The notes: generated by a model not told the origin, from the letters alone. A DNA stretch of 64,000 nucleotides from Styela clava (GCF_964204865.1 NC_135264.1:4990001-5054000), one strand, 5' to 3'. Positions 49,601-62,152 are shown, counted from the first letter of the stretch. Numbers and translations are program-made.

Positions 49601-51073
49601 GCTTCTATCTTCGAATTGACGAGTGCCATGAATGAATACTGCATACGTGATAGGGTGGCTCAAATTGTAACCAAAATGCTTTCGATAATTTAAACACATA
49701 AATATAAAGCCACTAAATCATGTTCTTAATAATGTTTGAACCAACTCAAACTAGTATAATTTCAGTAGTAGCCAAATTTATTATTTTTATCCATCCAAAA
49801 CCTCCGCTCTTCAATTACGACAATGACACATTGGTACCTTGTGCCGAACGCTGACTTCACAATTTTAAATTTACTATCCGTAAACAAATTTTTGAATACT
49901 TGGTGGGAATTTAAAAGTCAGAAGTAGTATGCACTTTATATTGTACTTAAAATCCGGTTTTAATCTTAAAAAGCGGGTTTCGGGTTTCAAGAAGATGCTC
50001 CAAAACTCTGATTTTCGATTCGGTCCCTCGATAATATTCAACTTCATACCATTTATTACATTATACTTAAATTGAATTGGCAACTATGTTCCAATAAGTT
50101 TCAATAGCATGATGGCGTGCAGATGATGATTACAAAATAGTTGAGATATAATTGTGGCTAAAGACTCTTCGAAAATATAATTTTGTATGCCCCACACATT
50201 GAAAAATTCGTGAAAACGGTTGGTTGCTAAGACGATTGAACACGTGTCTGCACCGTCACGATCAAGTGATAATAAAAAGCCGTAACTTCCTCAATAAGTG
50301 GCTCTTTAAGAAATTTTAATATCAGATTTTTCAAGTTCGATACTTTTGGAATCATCATTTCTATGTTTCATTTTGGATACTACCAAAATAATCTCAGCAA
50401 TGGGACCTTCGTCGTTGTAAAAATTGTTTCAACGGACAATAAAGATGTCATTGGTTTTAGCTGAAAATCAAACTTGAGTCCAATCAAGATATGAGTTTAA
50501 AACATTTATCCCCATCGAGTTATTATTTGGTAATCCGGTTTGATCGTACTTTTATTTCACATAAATAATATGCTTGCTATAGTTCCAATACTTGGATTGG
50601 TCCTAAACAACGTTGAGCCCTCTCGGTAATATGGGCTGAGTTCGATTGTGAAATATATGGACGCAACATAGTTGATCTAAAGATAAACACTTTACATCAA
50701 TCTAAGTCGAACGTACAAATAACTTAATTGATTAACAAGCACGAATCTTTAGTATGAAGTTTATTAAAACACACGATTAATTTTATGTCGAGCAAAAACT
50801 GATAAAGGACGGTATAGAAATAGAATGTTACATAATTGAAAGGGGTGATAATGTTATAACTACCTTGTATATTGACGTTCATTTAATATGAATCGCACCG
50901 AAGGGCAACATTTGGATAATATAGAATATATAATCAATACCTTCGACACAGTAGTGAAAAGTTACCGCGTTGTACAATAAATGCAGCAAACTCGAAATAA
51001 TTTTGTTATCATTTTTACAATCAAGCAGTTCAAAACATGTTAGTACTGAAACAAACAAAAATATCTTGTAAAG
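46642..51073. other. Long intergenic stretch, no gene seen
   Basis: Only short, isolated frames with no family resemblance, for example 46923-47189 on plus and 48643-48927 on minus. A minus-strand AATAAA at 50765-50760 is about 310 bases past the ABCG2 stop codon and could serve as its poly(A) signal. Confidence 0.4.
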
Positions 51074-53089
51074 TTAAGAGTATTTCTTTGTTCGCATCAG
51101 CTGAATGTAGGTAAAAGTATACAATGATAAACAAATACACGACAAAGCAACGTTGTTTTTCCAAAGGTCCCAATCCCCAATTGATTCAGCGCTTTCTCCC
51201 ACTGAAAGGCTGCGAAATAAGATAGCTTCTCCCGTTGTCACAGTGCACGATTGATTCCCTGTTAGAATTGGGGTAATGTTTGGAGTAAAAATAGATGGTT
51301 CTTTGTTAGTATCGTTCCCGCATAATGTGAACTCCCTCCCTTTCAATTCGTTAACGCTAAGTCCAACTAAACCATATCTGGCAACGCTCATATACTTCAG
51401 CCATGAGAGCCATGGCAACATTTGGTCAACGTTGACCAAAAGACCTGAAAATATTATGGTGAAAACAAACGTCAGCACTAAACAAAGCTGGGCAATCGGC
51501 TGCGAAAATGATGACGAATAGAACAATCCTATACCCACTGAAGCGTAACCCATTAATAATGACGTAACGAGAAATATAAAAAACGCGCCAACCTCTGCTT
51601 TAAGTCCGACCATCCAATATGTTATTGAGCAAAATATAATAGGGGCAATCGTACGCAAAGGAATCAAATCGGCCAATACTTTTGCTATAAAGTAAGATAC
51701 GACGCGATAATAACCGGAGATGTGCTCATGAATGAATATGTCTCTCTCGAGGGTAAAGGCATTTATAACACTGATAGAGCCGAACAAGAGACTCGTACAA
51801 ATGAAAAACAGGATGCCGAGCACATTTTGTACTTCAGATCCAGGGTTATCATAAATTTTATAATACAAAAGTCCAAATACTATACCGATTATGATATTTA
51901 AAAATATATTCCCCATAAGCGCTGCAGGATTACGTAAAATATTTTTAAAAGTACGACCTAAAAGAACCCAAAGTTGATGTAAAAATCCGTTTGCATACAT
52001 TGCTTTGTTAGTTGAAGAACCACTGGGACTATCAGTTGATTCCTTCCCGTTTAATTCCAGATTAGCTTTATTTTTAACAGCTAATCTGAATTTCTCTGTC
52101 AACCCAACAAGATCTTGTTTTACTTCGACGAACGGCTCTTTCGTTGAATCAAGTTCGCGGCCGATCATATTCGATTCGTATTCGCCAATCAAAACGTCCA
52201 GTAAAAAGTCAGCAGGATTATCATGAGCCTGACATTCATATCCAAGGCCCTCAAAATGTGCTAAGGCATCTGTACCAGGTCCGTGATACACAAGGTGCCC
52301 CATTGATAGAAGAGTGAGGGAGTCAAACAATCTGAATATGCTGTAACGAGGTTGATGAATGGAACACACAATAGTATTCCCTTCGTCTCCCAGTCGTTTC
52401 AATAGTCTCATTACAGATGATGCGGTCGCTGCGTCCAAGCCCGTTGTCGGTTCGTCCAAAAATAAAATTTTGGGTTCAAGAAGCATTTCAATCGCGATCG
52501 AAGTTCTTTTCTTTTCCCCTCCAGAAATGCCACGAATGATGTTGGTCCCAATCTTTGTATCGGCACAAGAATCCAAACCTAGTTCGGATAATATACTGGC
52601 TATTCTACGTCTCTTTTCGGTGCGAGATATAGACGTAGGTAACCTCATATTTGCGCAAAACCATAGTGATTCTCTTACAGTTATTGTTCCAATGAAGAGA
52701 TCATTTTGAACGACGTAACCGCTAAGATATTGAAAATTCTTCGGCACCTTCCCGCCGTTGAGTAATACTTTTCCAGTTACATTAGCTGGATCTTTTCTGT
52801 TTGCTAAAACGTCCAAAAGCGATGTTTTCCCACTTCCTGTTGGTCCCATGATGGCATTCAATCCCGGTCTGATTGTACCACTGACGTCATTGAGAATTTC
52901 CTTCACGCTTGCTTTGCGGCAGCTTCCGCAACATCTCTGACGTACAGATATAGAATAACTAACGTTTTGGAAACTCATTCGTGAGCCATGGCCTCGCATC
53001 GGTTCCATTTCAATCTCCATAGCAGTTGCTCCGCCCGAAACAGTACTAACGACTGAATTGCTATTACATAAATTTTTCTTCGTCGACAT
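51074..53089 (-). CDS. ABCG2: ABCG2-type ABC half transporter on one coding exon
   Basis: 671 residues, close to human ABCG2 (655). Half transporter that dimerises in a membrane and exports amphipathic substrates using ATP. The N-terminal nucleotide-binding domain has Walker A GPTGSGKTS (82-90), Q-loop Q128, signature ISGGEKKR (188-195), Walker B ILFLDEPTTGLD (208-219) and H-loop H245 in SIHQPR. A linker of about 300-370 is Ser/Lys-rich. Six helices follow from about residue 390, including HEHISGYYRVVSYFIAK and IIFSGLLVNVDQMLPWLSWL. The last extracellular loop holds two cysteines and N-glycosylation sites (GNDT, PNIT, NQSC). The C-terminus LMRTKKYS resembles ABCG2 (KKYS). All catalytic residues are present, so it appears functional. 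No intron interrupts the coding region, unlike the vertebrate gene. A TTTTTATTTCAG acceptor ends at 53129, and the 5' leader then begins ATGATATT, a seven-codon upstream frame before the main ATG. Confidence 0.96.
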   Translation of the reverse strand: MSTKKNLCNSNSVVSTVSGGATAMEIEMEPMRGHGSRMSFQNVSYSISVRQRCCGSCRKASVKEILNDVSGTIRPGLNAIMGPTGSGKTSLLDVLANRKDPANVTGKVLLNGGKVPKNFQYLSGYVVQNDLFIGTITVRESLWFCANMRLPTSISRTEKRRRIASILSELGLDSCADTKIGTNIIRGISGGEKKRTSIAIEMLLEPKILFLDEPTTGLDAATASSVMRLLKRLGDEGNTIVCSIHQPRYSIFRLFDSLTLLSMGHLVYHGPGTDALAHFEGLGYECQAHDNPADFLLDVLIGEYESNMIGRELDSTKEPFVEVKQDLVGLTEKFRLAVKNKANLELNGKESTDSPSGSSTNKAMYANGFLHQLWVLLGRTFKNILRNPAALMGNIFLNIIIGIVFGLLYYKIYDNPGSEVQNVLGILFFICTSLLFGSISVINAFTLERDIFIHEHISGYYRVVSYFIAKVLADLIPLRTIAPIIFCSITYWMVGLKAEVGAFFIFLVTSLLMGYASVGIGLFYSSSFSQPIAQLCLVLTFVFTIIFSGLLVNVDQMLPWLSWLKYMSVARYGLVGLSVNELKGREFTLCGNDTNKEPSIFTPNITPILTGNQSCTVTTGEAILFRSLSVGESAESIGDWDLWKNNVALSCICLSLYTFTYIQLMRTKKYS

Positions 53090-53104
53090 TATTTTTTTGA
53101 CTCT

Positions 53105-53128
53105 TCAGACAAGGATAATTAATATCAT
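53105..53128 (-). promoter_or_regulatory. Short upstream ORF directly after a splice acceptor
   Basis: Right after the acceptor AG (53130-53129) the leader starts ATG ATA TTA ATT ATC CTT GTC TGA, a seven-residue frame that ends about 15 bases before the ABCG2 start codon. An acceptor with no visible donor close by could be a 5'-UTR intron or a spliced-leader site. Confidence 0.5.
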
Positions 53129-56100
53129 CTGAAATAAAAACAGCAAGGGATTAATTTCAAAATTAAATAATTCTATATTTAGACCTTAATTAATCGGCAG
53201 ATACCGACAACCGCATGCGGAAATAACTAGGCTAAGCAGACCGGCGTCGTTAATCCAACCGGGAGAAATTAGTGTGAACTCAAAGACGCCGTACACACAG
53301 GTTAAAGGTTGCTATAAAAATTTCCTTTGTTCCGAGAGGGACTAGAATTTCAAATAATCTATATTACTGCGACAAAAATTCGCTTTATCAACTAGAAATT
53401 ACAACACATCGTCGATTGGTTCTTATGGTATCTGACTTTAAAAGCTTATTGAGAGATCACTGCTGCGTATTTAAATCTCATGAACGGATTAGTACCGCTT
53501 TTCACTGCATTTATGAGTCTAATTAGGCTAAGTTCTCTTTCACAGCGCTTGCTAATCCACTTAGAAGCAATGTAGAAGAGTATTAAAGGACGTGATAAAT
53601 TATAGAAATTATTTATCGACTTTTTCTCACGATTCTTAACTAATGCAGTTGTCAGTCAGTTTGTGCGCCGAGTGAAAAATGCATCCTATAATTAATTATA
53701 AATAGAACGCTTTGTCGATAATGGGCCGCGCGTGAACCACGAAATACCGCAGCATCACATAATAACGCAAGCGTTTCTTCTACTATATACCAGTTATGGT
53801 CAATGGATTTGAATTAATACATCAATAATGGTAGTAACTTTATTCCACTTCCTTATGATAAATTATGGTTCATTTGTAGTATGCAATCAGTGAATTATTA
53901 AGTCCTGGCTGTCATTTTATAGCCGCATAAATTTTAGTTTGAAAAAAAACGTGAATCAATATTTCCCAGTGATGTTTCAATTTTTCATGATCTACTAAGG
54001 AGCGTTGTTAAGACAGCCCCACTGCGCCCCCAAAGTTCGAGATTCAAATTGCTCTATGGTACACCAATCATATACCCTATTTCACTTACGTGACCTAAAA
54101 GCTAAATCAATTATTCCTCAGGCAAAGTATACGTCGATGACATATCAAGGCTTACACAATCATTCAGCAGTCTCTCTATATTAAACCGACTCTATTTCTC
54201 GTGTTATTATCCGGGTTTCTGGAATTATCGTGTTCTTACCAATCGTTGTCTTTTTCTAAATGTCTGCTTCTGTCAGAGAATAAATATCAGATATCCCTTA
54301 AAACTCTGACGATAAGGTTATGTCATGCTAGTTGCTACATTCTACTATTTTACATAATTCGCTTTGTATTCAACAGCTATCTCTGTTACTGACTATGCTC
54401 TACTGACGTCAGCAATTTTACACTGTAACGTTAAATCGATCACGACCAGCCAATTTTGCACAGTCATGCATTTAACATGAGACCTTCCGGCAAATCAATA
54501 AGACATAGAAATAGGTCATTATCTCGCGCTAATCAGAAACTGTAACTATAGTCTGGTATCTATAATGTAAATTACGAACGGCGCCTCAAAATTTTTATTC
54601 TAGTCTATGACAACTATTTTAATGTAGTTAACTATGAAAATGTAGATTCTAAAAAATATCAATCAAACTTTACTTCCCTTTCCGTTCGCTCAAAATTTCA
54701 AATCTGACTCATTCACTTGCCGACGTAATACCATTAATCAATGTAACGGCTACCTAAGTGTATTACACTGATGATCACAGAAATTCGATACCTGTTGACC
54801 ACTCAAAAATAATTTTGTTGACCAATTCGTTCAGTTTCGATGCCTCTGAACAACTAGCGGGATTTTCAAATATAGTTAATAATGACAATACGTAACACGA
54901 ACGTTGTTTTGAATCTACTCTGCCTTTGTTTAAAACTGATACCGGTATTTGGTAAATTATCAATAGAAAATAGTTCTCAGAAGTCTTCTTACATAATAGA
55001 TTTTCAGTTTTGCGCCAAACATACTAACATAATTATACAAAGGAAATTTTTCTTAACAAAAGATGCAGTCACGCTACAGACTAAATATTCTTTGTCATAT
55101 CCCGTGACCCTACGGGAAACCAAAAAGAGCATACATTCCCGATACAAACTCATTATAACAGCTTATAATGCTATATATAATTTCAACCACAAATTGATAG
55201 GAAAATAAATTGAAAATACACGTGCCCGTTTGTCGCATTTTGTTCTATATATATCTATGCAATTTTAAAAGAATATTAACGATTTATATTTTCACTATTA
55301 TGTATATGCGGATTATAGATGAGCATGTTTGACCGGTTGCAGTCTTTACCAGGGACCATGTGCGTTCAATTCACCTTGTTTGTGTAAATTTCATCGATTA
55401 CCATATGGCAGTAAAGCATGCACATCTGGACGACGAAGAAATACGTATTGCGTGACTGAAAGACATTTTATTTTTTTATAAAAAAGGGATCTTTAAAAGC
55501 ATCTCAATTCTAATTCTGTCTCTCCAAAAAATACTTGCTGTAAAGATAAACGCTAATTTAATTTGCGACCAAATATTTTATCCGCTTGACTTGGTCACAA
55601 AAGGTTTTAGTTGTACTAACAACATACAGTGACAGTTGTTTTGTGACATCATAATCGAAGCATGAAATTTAGACTACATTTTTTAACGCTTTTTACACCG
55701 TTTTCCTTACAAAAACGAAAAAAAATCGTCAAGATTCTTTATCATATATATGCTAAAGCACTCACGCCATCCCTAACATTCACTATTTTTAATCAAAGTC
55801 TTTTAAGAAAAAAGCTTATTGATATTTAATGTCGCACGAGTTAAAAGTTTGATCATATTAAACTTTTGTTGATCAGAATAATTTTCTAAAAGCAAGGCAG
55901 TCACTTCCATTCTCCCACTCTTGCTTACTAACTTGTCTTGAACGAGAAGCTAGCTCTACTCTCTTTCTCGGTTATTCGTGAACATCGGGGACTTCCTAAA
56001 AAGGGTTCGCATTCTAAGGATGAAAAAATTTCATTACGTAAGACTCAGCAGACGGTATGCGATCATGCATATCAGAAAAGTCACATTTAGCGACCCTTAA

Positions 56101-58004
56101 AACGCAAATGAAGCTGTTGCTTAGTATTTCTGATCCTAATAGGTAAACAAGTCTTTGTAATGGCACAAGTACATACATTTCTGACGTTCAGAAGTCTCAT
56201 TTTACGGTACAAAAAAACAAAGAGTTTGGAAGGTTTTACATTTTCATGATTTTAAAGGTCTTATCCGTAAATGTCTAGACAAGCAACCACTCAAATTGTT
56301 AGGATACGAGAGGAGTGTAAGCCTGAAACTTAAAAATAAAAATATTTATAAATCATAGCTCTGTCTTGTTGAGTTGAGGCTTTACCTTTTACTGTATATG
56401 TGACATGCAGGCATCAACTTACTGTACTGTAAGGATTGTGAAGTAGATGTGTCTGATTCAAATAGTAGCCTACTAACACGCAACAATCCATTATAAGTCT
56501 ATGACAATTCTAAGAAAACAATACCAGAAATGCCAACTTTTTAAAAGTTTTTAATGTCAACTGAACGTTTGCTTCTATCATTGATTATCAAAGCCATGTT
56601 TGTACGTTTTGCTATTTTAAAAACTAGCTGCCTGTTTATATGCCTTGCATGACGATGTATCTGTACAAAGTATGATCGTCTGTACTAAGTCTATGTCATT
56701 ATAAACATAAGTAGTATTGAAAACAGTTTTTAGACTTTGTGCTGTCCATATGATCAATAAATACTTTTGTCATTTGTATAAGATTAACGACCAATGATAA
56801 TCCATGCGCGGTAATTTGATAATGGTCATTCATCACACACGATTTATTTATGGGCCACAAATGTTCATTGATATTTTATATCATTGTTCTCATGTACTGA
56901 CCCAGTTAACAAACGTTACGGAAATAATTAAATCGTTGCGGGAAGTGTGCTGATCTAGTTACAGCTGCGAGCCAAATAATAATCCTGTTACTTCGCTCGG
57001 TCAAGCCTCAAGTCCAGCGGTCATGCACGATATACACAGGGAGCTACTGATTTGATAAATAAATCGCAATCCATCCGGTACACGATAATATTTACCTACC
57101 AAAGCTCATTTTGGCAAATTTATTTTAATTCCTGAATTCATACATAACTTACTTAAAATATATATACTGTATGTGTAATTATTATTTTTCAAATTATTGC
57201 TATTAATTAATGTAATATTAGTATTTGCATTAGAACATATCATATCCCAATGAAAACTGGAAAACATCCCCCCACATGTTGTAACGTGTTGAGAAGGGAT
57301 TTTCGGATAATGGCGTTCTACTATCTGGATTTTACAAGGATTTTACGTCCAGTACACGAAGTCTTATTAAAAAAACAAGAATGTTTTTAATATATCAATA
57401 TCTATTAGGCGTAAGCTGAACTGTCCAGATTTTTCTTTACCGGGAATAGACTGTTAACCGCCCACCAGTCGGTAGAATTCATTACACACAAGTCGGGCCT
57501 CTTCTTTGACTTTAAACAAAAGTGTCACATCCAAGTGAAACGACATTACAACAATAAGATCTGCTATTGTTACCTGAAATAAAACTGTTGCATTGTTGCT
57601 TCTCCCAGGAATTCAATAAATTCTAAAACATAAATTAACAGGGCCATTTCGTGAGAACAAAAAATATTGAATACCAATGAATATTTGTGGCCCATAGGTA
57701 AACCGTGTGTCTCAAATGAGTACATAAAAATTCTTTCCAGTATGCACATCACGTTCCGTATTGTCGCTTCACGTGATGTTGAAGTGACATAAACATCATT
57801 GCCATATCGGAGATTGCCTGCATAGATTATGGTTTTATCATGATTAATATTTTCTGAAGATGATATTATGTTACTCACTTGCATAGAACTCATTAATGAA
57901 ATGGGTGAAAAGTCAAAATGTAACATTTTTCAAATTTACATTTCTAGTCGAATTTCAACAAATGAAACCGATTACTTTGTGCTTACATAAGTAGTATATG
58001 AGCT
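53129..58004. other. Long intergenic stretch, no firm gene
   Basis: No supported gene. The plus strand at about 55327-55475 has a cysteine-rich frame (GCSLYQGPCAFNSPCLC, then CTSGRRRNTYC) with a stop just upstream. The minus strand at 57926-57570 has a 118-codon frame of unknown nature. Confidence 0.4.
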
Positions 58005-58712
58005 AGAAACGAGAGCAAGCGTTGGGATAGGAAACAATATATTACAAATTTCATTACGGAAATACGTTAACGCTCATCCGGCTTCTCAATTCCTCAGTTG
58101 GCAGCATAGGTCGGAAGGGGAGAATAGTGTCCATATATATATATATTATTTTACAATACGCCTAATTAATCTAGCAAATCAGAACACGGTTTCTGGATCT
58201 GGGTTTACTCAAACAAATGCGTAACCCAGCAGCGCGACTAAAAAAAGGAGCTATTGGTTCAAAAATAAAAAGGCATTTGTGCTACAGCTATTTTACCCAC
58301 TGGATTCTCCCTGAAAACAAAGTCTAAAGAGAAATTTATTTCATAGAAATTGCGTCTAATATTTCAGTCGGGTGCGTTGAATGTAAGCTAAACTGTTTAG
58401 ATATTTCTTACCACAAAATTAGCCGTTAGCCGTCACATAAACCGTGATTTGATACATAGAAATTGTTTGGCTCTAATCAAACCCAAGGATGAAGAAATGT
58501 TTAATAATATATATATATTATATTAGTACTTTGCGAAAGACAAAATTCTGCCCGATTCTGTTTTGATTTGCAAAATCCATAAGGCGTATTGTTAAATAAC
58601 TGACAATATCCCACATTTACGAATCATGTTACCAACTGGGAAATTAGAAAGCCCGATGAGTGTTAACGTATTTCCGTAATGAAATTCTGGTCCTACGCTT
58701 GCTTATGTTTCT
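58005..58712. repeat. Long inverted-repeat element
   Basis: The arms are about 180-200 bases each: 58005-58200 against 58540-58712. AGCGTTAACGTATTTCCGTA (inverted left arm) matches AGTGTTAACGTATTTCCGTA on the right, and AACAATACGCCT is conserved in the inner part. The loop is about 340 bases. It is probably a foldback-type or MITE-like DNA transposon; no clear target duplication was found. Confidence 0.75.
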
Positions 58713-59256
58713 CGGATGTTTTGCTATTTTTCATTGCTAATAGACTAAATAAATATACATAATGTAATTGGTTACATTTGTTGAGATTTGATTGCAAAAT
58801 ATAACTTTGAAAAGATGGATTTTGAATTTTTGCATTCATGCTGTCTGATGTGTAAAATAGTTAGTTGAAAAAATTCGTTGTTTTGTTACCTCTGTCACTA
58901 ATGAGTCGTACTTAGAACGCTCCATTTTATTTTTCAACATATCATCATCATTGCGTTTCGAGCTGATTGTGATCTCTGTTATGACGAAGAGTCAGAAATT
59001 TATTTTTATCTCACTTTATCATTTAGGAGACAATATAGAACGTGATGTGCCTAATGAAACAATTCTTATGTAACAATTTAAGAGAGAAATTTTTTTGACA
59101 AACAACATCGACATGAATAAATTAAAAAGCAAAAATAGAATGAAATTATAATGATATTATTTGAAAACATCGGTAGAATAGGGTCAGTCGGAAAGACCGA
59201 TTGAGGCTTCTCCCAAAGTAGGAAAATGAAAATACGCTATTTAATCTAGTACATAT

Positions 59257-59727
59257 TTAATACCAATATAAAAAGTAGATATGTTTTTTAGAGACTGCGT
59301 GTACTTGACCTTCGGTGCCGAAGGCCGAAAGAAGTGATCTACTCAGTACTCTAACTTGGTATTTTTGAACGTTGCGAGTTTCAATGGCTACGGTGGCACT
59401 TCGGGCAGATTCACTTTTGAAGTAGTTAACAAACTTTAAAACCGTGTGTAAACAATACAACAGAGCTATGCTCAAATATATGGAAATGAAGACCAAAGAG
59501 AAGCGGTAGTCTACCTTACCTTTTACGGTGCCGGTACCGTCAACAAAATGTTCGACTTTGACGTAGCAAGAGTGCAGCACGAGAGAGGCCGAAGAACCGA
59601 TACAAATAGTTAATATTCGTTTTAAAGTGGTCATCACACAAAATTTTAAAACGAAAAACGAATCACATAGAGCCACAGAAAGTTTTAAAATAAATAAAAT
59701 TATATAGCCTCTTAGCGAGAAATACAA
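59257..59727 (-). CDS. Orphan two-helix membrane protein, possibly element-encoded
   Basis: A single open frame of up to 156 codons. A start at the internal methionine of MTTLKRILTICIGSSASLVL would give 124 residues. Two hydrophobic segments are visible: RILTICIGSSASLVLHSC and FSLVFISIYLSIALLYCL. Between them is a polar loop with VDGTGTVKGK, and a tail of about 55 residues follows that is Ser/Arg-rich. No known family comes to mind. A broken relative lies at 43.6-44.0 kb, and the similarity continues into non-coding flanks, including the dispersed core at 59725-59860. It is therefore more likely part of a repeated element than a host gene. Expression is unknown. Confidence 0.4.
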   Translation of the reverse strand: MYFSLRGYIILFILKLSVALCDSFFVLKFCVMTTLKRILTICIGSSASLVLHSCYVKVEHFVDGTGTVKGKVDYRFSLVFISIYLSIALLYCLHTVLKFVNYFKSESARSATVAIETRNVQKYQVRVLSRSLLSAFGTEGQVHAVSKKHIYFLYWY

Positions 59728-59860
59728 TCTTTAACGACTGAAAATTGCAAAGCAATTGATCCAGTAGTTAATGAGAAAAGCGGTTTTTCTCATATGGTAA
59801 CAAGGAGAAGAAGAAAAAGCAACAAGAACAACAACATAATAACAAAACGATGCAAAGGTC
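59725..59860 (+). repeat. Copy of the dispersed repeat with conserved core
   Basis: ACGACTGAAAATTGCAAAGC, then ATTGATCCAGTAGTTAATGA and a tail of CAACAAGAACAACAACATAA. The same block order is seen near 8300 (minus), 43670 and 44020. Confidence 0.65.
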
Positions 59861-60344
59861 CTCTTCTTGTCAAAAGCAATAGTTCATCCAATATATCGTC
59901 ATTTTAGATTCGTGAATTTCCTCATGTGAGGTTTCAGACTACTTTTCTCGTATTGTTCTGTTCAAAATCTAAATCTCTGACTGTAGACTAGAAATCCCTG
60001 GTTTCGTGTTGTGAATATTTCTTTATGGTCGGCATACTTTTTGAACCTGTTCATATTTTGCGGATTCGAACTTGTCTAACACCGAGTAGTATATATTATA
60101 TACCCGTATATTTCATGTAACTCCGGCACTTCACCATCGCGACAAGAGAGAGATATATCACTAATAAAGTAAACACTATAATAAACTTGAATAAACAGAA
60201 AAATATGTCAATAATAATAAATGATTCATCATCATTTGCAAGACGAGTTATGTCACCAAGGCTCATGGCACATGTGTGTATCCTATGAATAAGTAATAAA
60301 AGTCCATGCTTCCGATAACAAATACCTGGCTAACTGATCCCATA

Positions 60345-60412
60345 CCCGACCTGGACTGGTAACCGGACGAGCGGCCGTGGTTCGCCATATGATTAAGCCG
60401 TCGTATTGGTTT
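60345..60412 (+). repeat. Dispersed repeat family B, copy 2
   Basis: ACTGGTAACCGGACGAGCGG and GTGGTTCGCCATATGATTAA match the minus strand of 25265-25335. Confidence 0.65.
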
Positions 60413-61029
60413 TCCTCTACCCAGGGATAAATATGTAAATCCTATCCTAAGAGAGAGAGGGAGAGAGATTTTATTATTTCGTCAACCAAAAAACGTAAAA
60501 AATAGTCATCAGTAAAATAGCACTAGCAAAAAAATTCTTTTTTTTGGTATGGATAGGAGGAAGCGATACGACCATACGGTCATCGAAGTCAGCTCCCACC
60601 ATATATGCTGATTTTATTAAGGTAACACTGAAAGATGACCAGTGACAAAACTACTTAAACTATTACATTAATATTTTTACAATAAAATTCTGAATAAAAT
60701 TAGGAGACTCGTGGGTAAATGCATTGTTATGAGTATTTTTAAAAGAAAGGAAGAAGAAGAAAACAATAAAGGAAGGGGTGTCCCATGTTAATCTAAAGCG
60801 ACCAGAATAATGCTATGGAAATTTAGTATTTAGCTGAAAACTAAATTACTAAATTCATAAATTCAATTGGGCTTGAAAACGATAATAAATAGAAATAATT
60901 GGATATATATAAACAGTGGATCAGGGACAAAATTTTAATGTGACGAGAAAGTGAAAAATATTTTAGTGCAACTTAGTGATACATACACAGTATTAGGAAA
61001 GTAAATAACAAAAATATGAAAATACTAAT

Positions 61030-61150
61030 TGAACTCCCGCAGTATGTGTACCATGTTAGGGCCAGACCCAAATCCTATCCAGACCTTCTTTATCTTAGTT
61101 CCATCAAGGGCTTGGGAGCAAATGAGTCTCTTGCCAAACAGGACTCAGTC
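61030..61150 (+). repeat. Dispersed repeat family A, copy 2
   Basis: CTCCCGCAGTATGTGTACCA and GTTAGGGCCAGACC match the minus strand of 25030-25195. Two overlapping short frames here belong to the repeat. Confidence 0.6.
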
Positions 61151-62152
61151 ACCTCATATACCCGATGTAAAGCAGGCGAACAAAACCAGTTACCCGCCCA
61201 CTGGTACACATACTACTACATACATTAATTAATCAACAACACATAGAAATATCATATACACCAAAATATATGAAAGAAGCACCATTCCATTGATCAACAA
61301 TAGCAATGATAGTAGGCTAATTAATTAAACACTGGTATGGTGAAAGGACCTTGACACAAACCTGCAACAATGTAGAGCAGTAATTTGTGTGTATTGAGAA
61401 GAAATATTACAAGTGATTTGAGCTATGGGAGTGGAACTTATCTATTACACAACACAACTACAAATACGAATATAGTCAGGAATGACTGAAATGCAGGGTA
61501 AAAGTAATTGGAATTGCACAATCAATTTGGCTAAGAGATTTAACATTATTCAATTATGACAAGTGCAACTGCACAACATATACCGTAATGAAAATTGAGC
61601 AATTAGAGGAAACTTTGTTCCAAAAAATCTCGAAATATAATAATAGATACCACACATAACTGATAACATTTGAATTGAACAACAATGATAGTAACTATTA
61701 TAGTGACAAACAATTGTGATGCAGAGATGAAATTTGACATTTTGGTAATTCCATTCTTGCAAGTAATGAAAATAAAGAGCATCATTGGGAAAGTTAACTA
61801 TGAAAAGTACATATGCTAAAAGCAGTCAAATTTTATCAGGTAACAATATAAGGGTTTACGGTAACTACTATAACCTCATATTATGTCAAAATATACAAAT
61901 GCTGAATAGTTTATAGTTTGGCTTATGATTAAAACTGTTGGTGTTACATACAAGCCCCTGTGCTACAGTTGAAATAACTCATGTACTATATAGCTATCAC
62001 ATCAGGAGGAAAATTAAATTTTTATATAGAAAAGAAAAGAGCGGACTTAATAGATTATATTTGCAAAGATAAAGATGCAAATCGTGAGTGAAATAGTTAT
62101 TAAGATGCAAAAAAAAAAAAAAAGAAATACAGAAAATATATCCCTACACATA

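Larger units (their letters stand above)
59861..62152. other. Repeat-bearing intergenic stretch left of the LINE
   Basis: No gene. It holds repeat B copy 2 (60345-60412), a GA-rich simple tract near 60451-60468 and repeat A copy 2 (61030-61150). Confidence 0.45.

Noticed and set aside
57435-57560. Possible last exon after a good acceptor (VTIADLIVVMSFHLDV...), loosely like a glutathione transferase C-terminus
   Set aside because: No upstream exon with a matching domain was found, and the similarity is too short to support.
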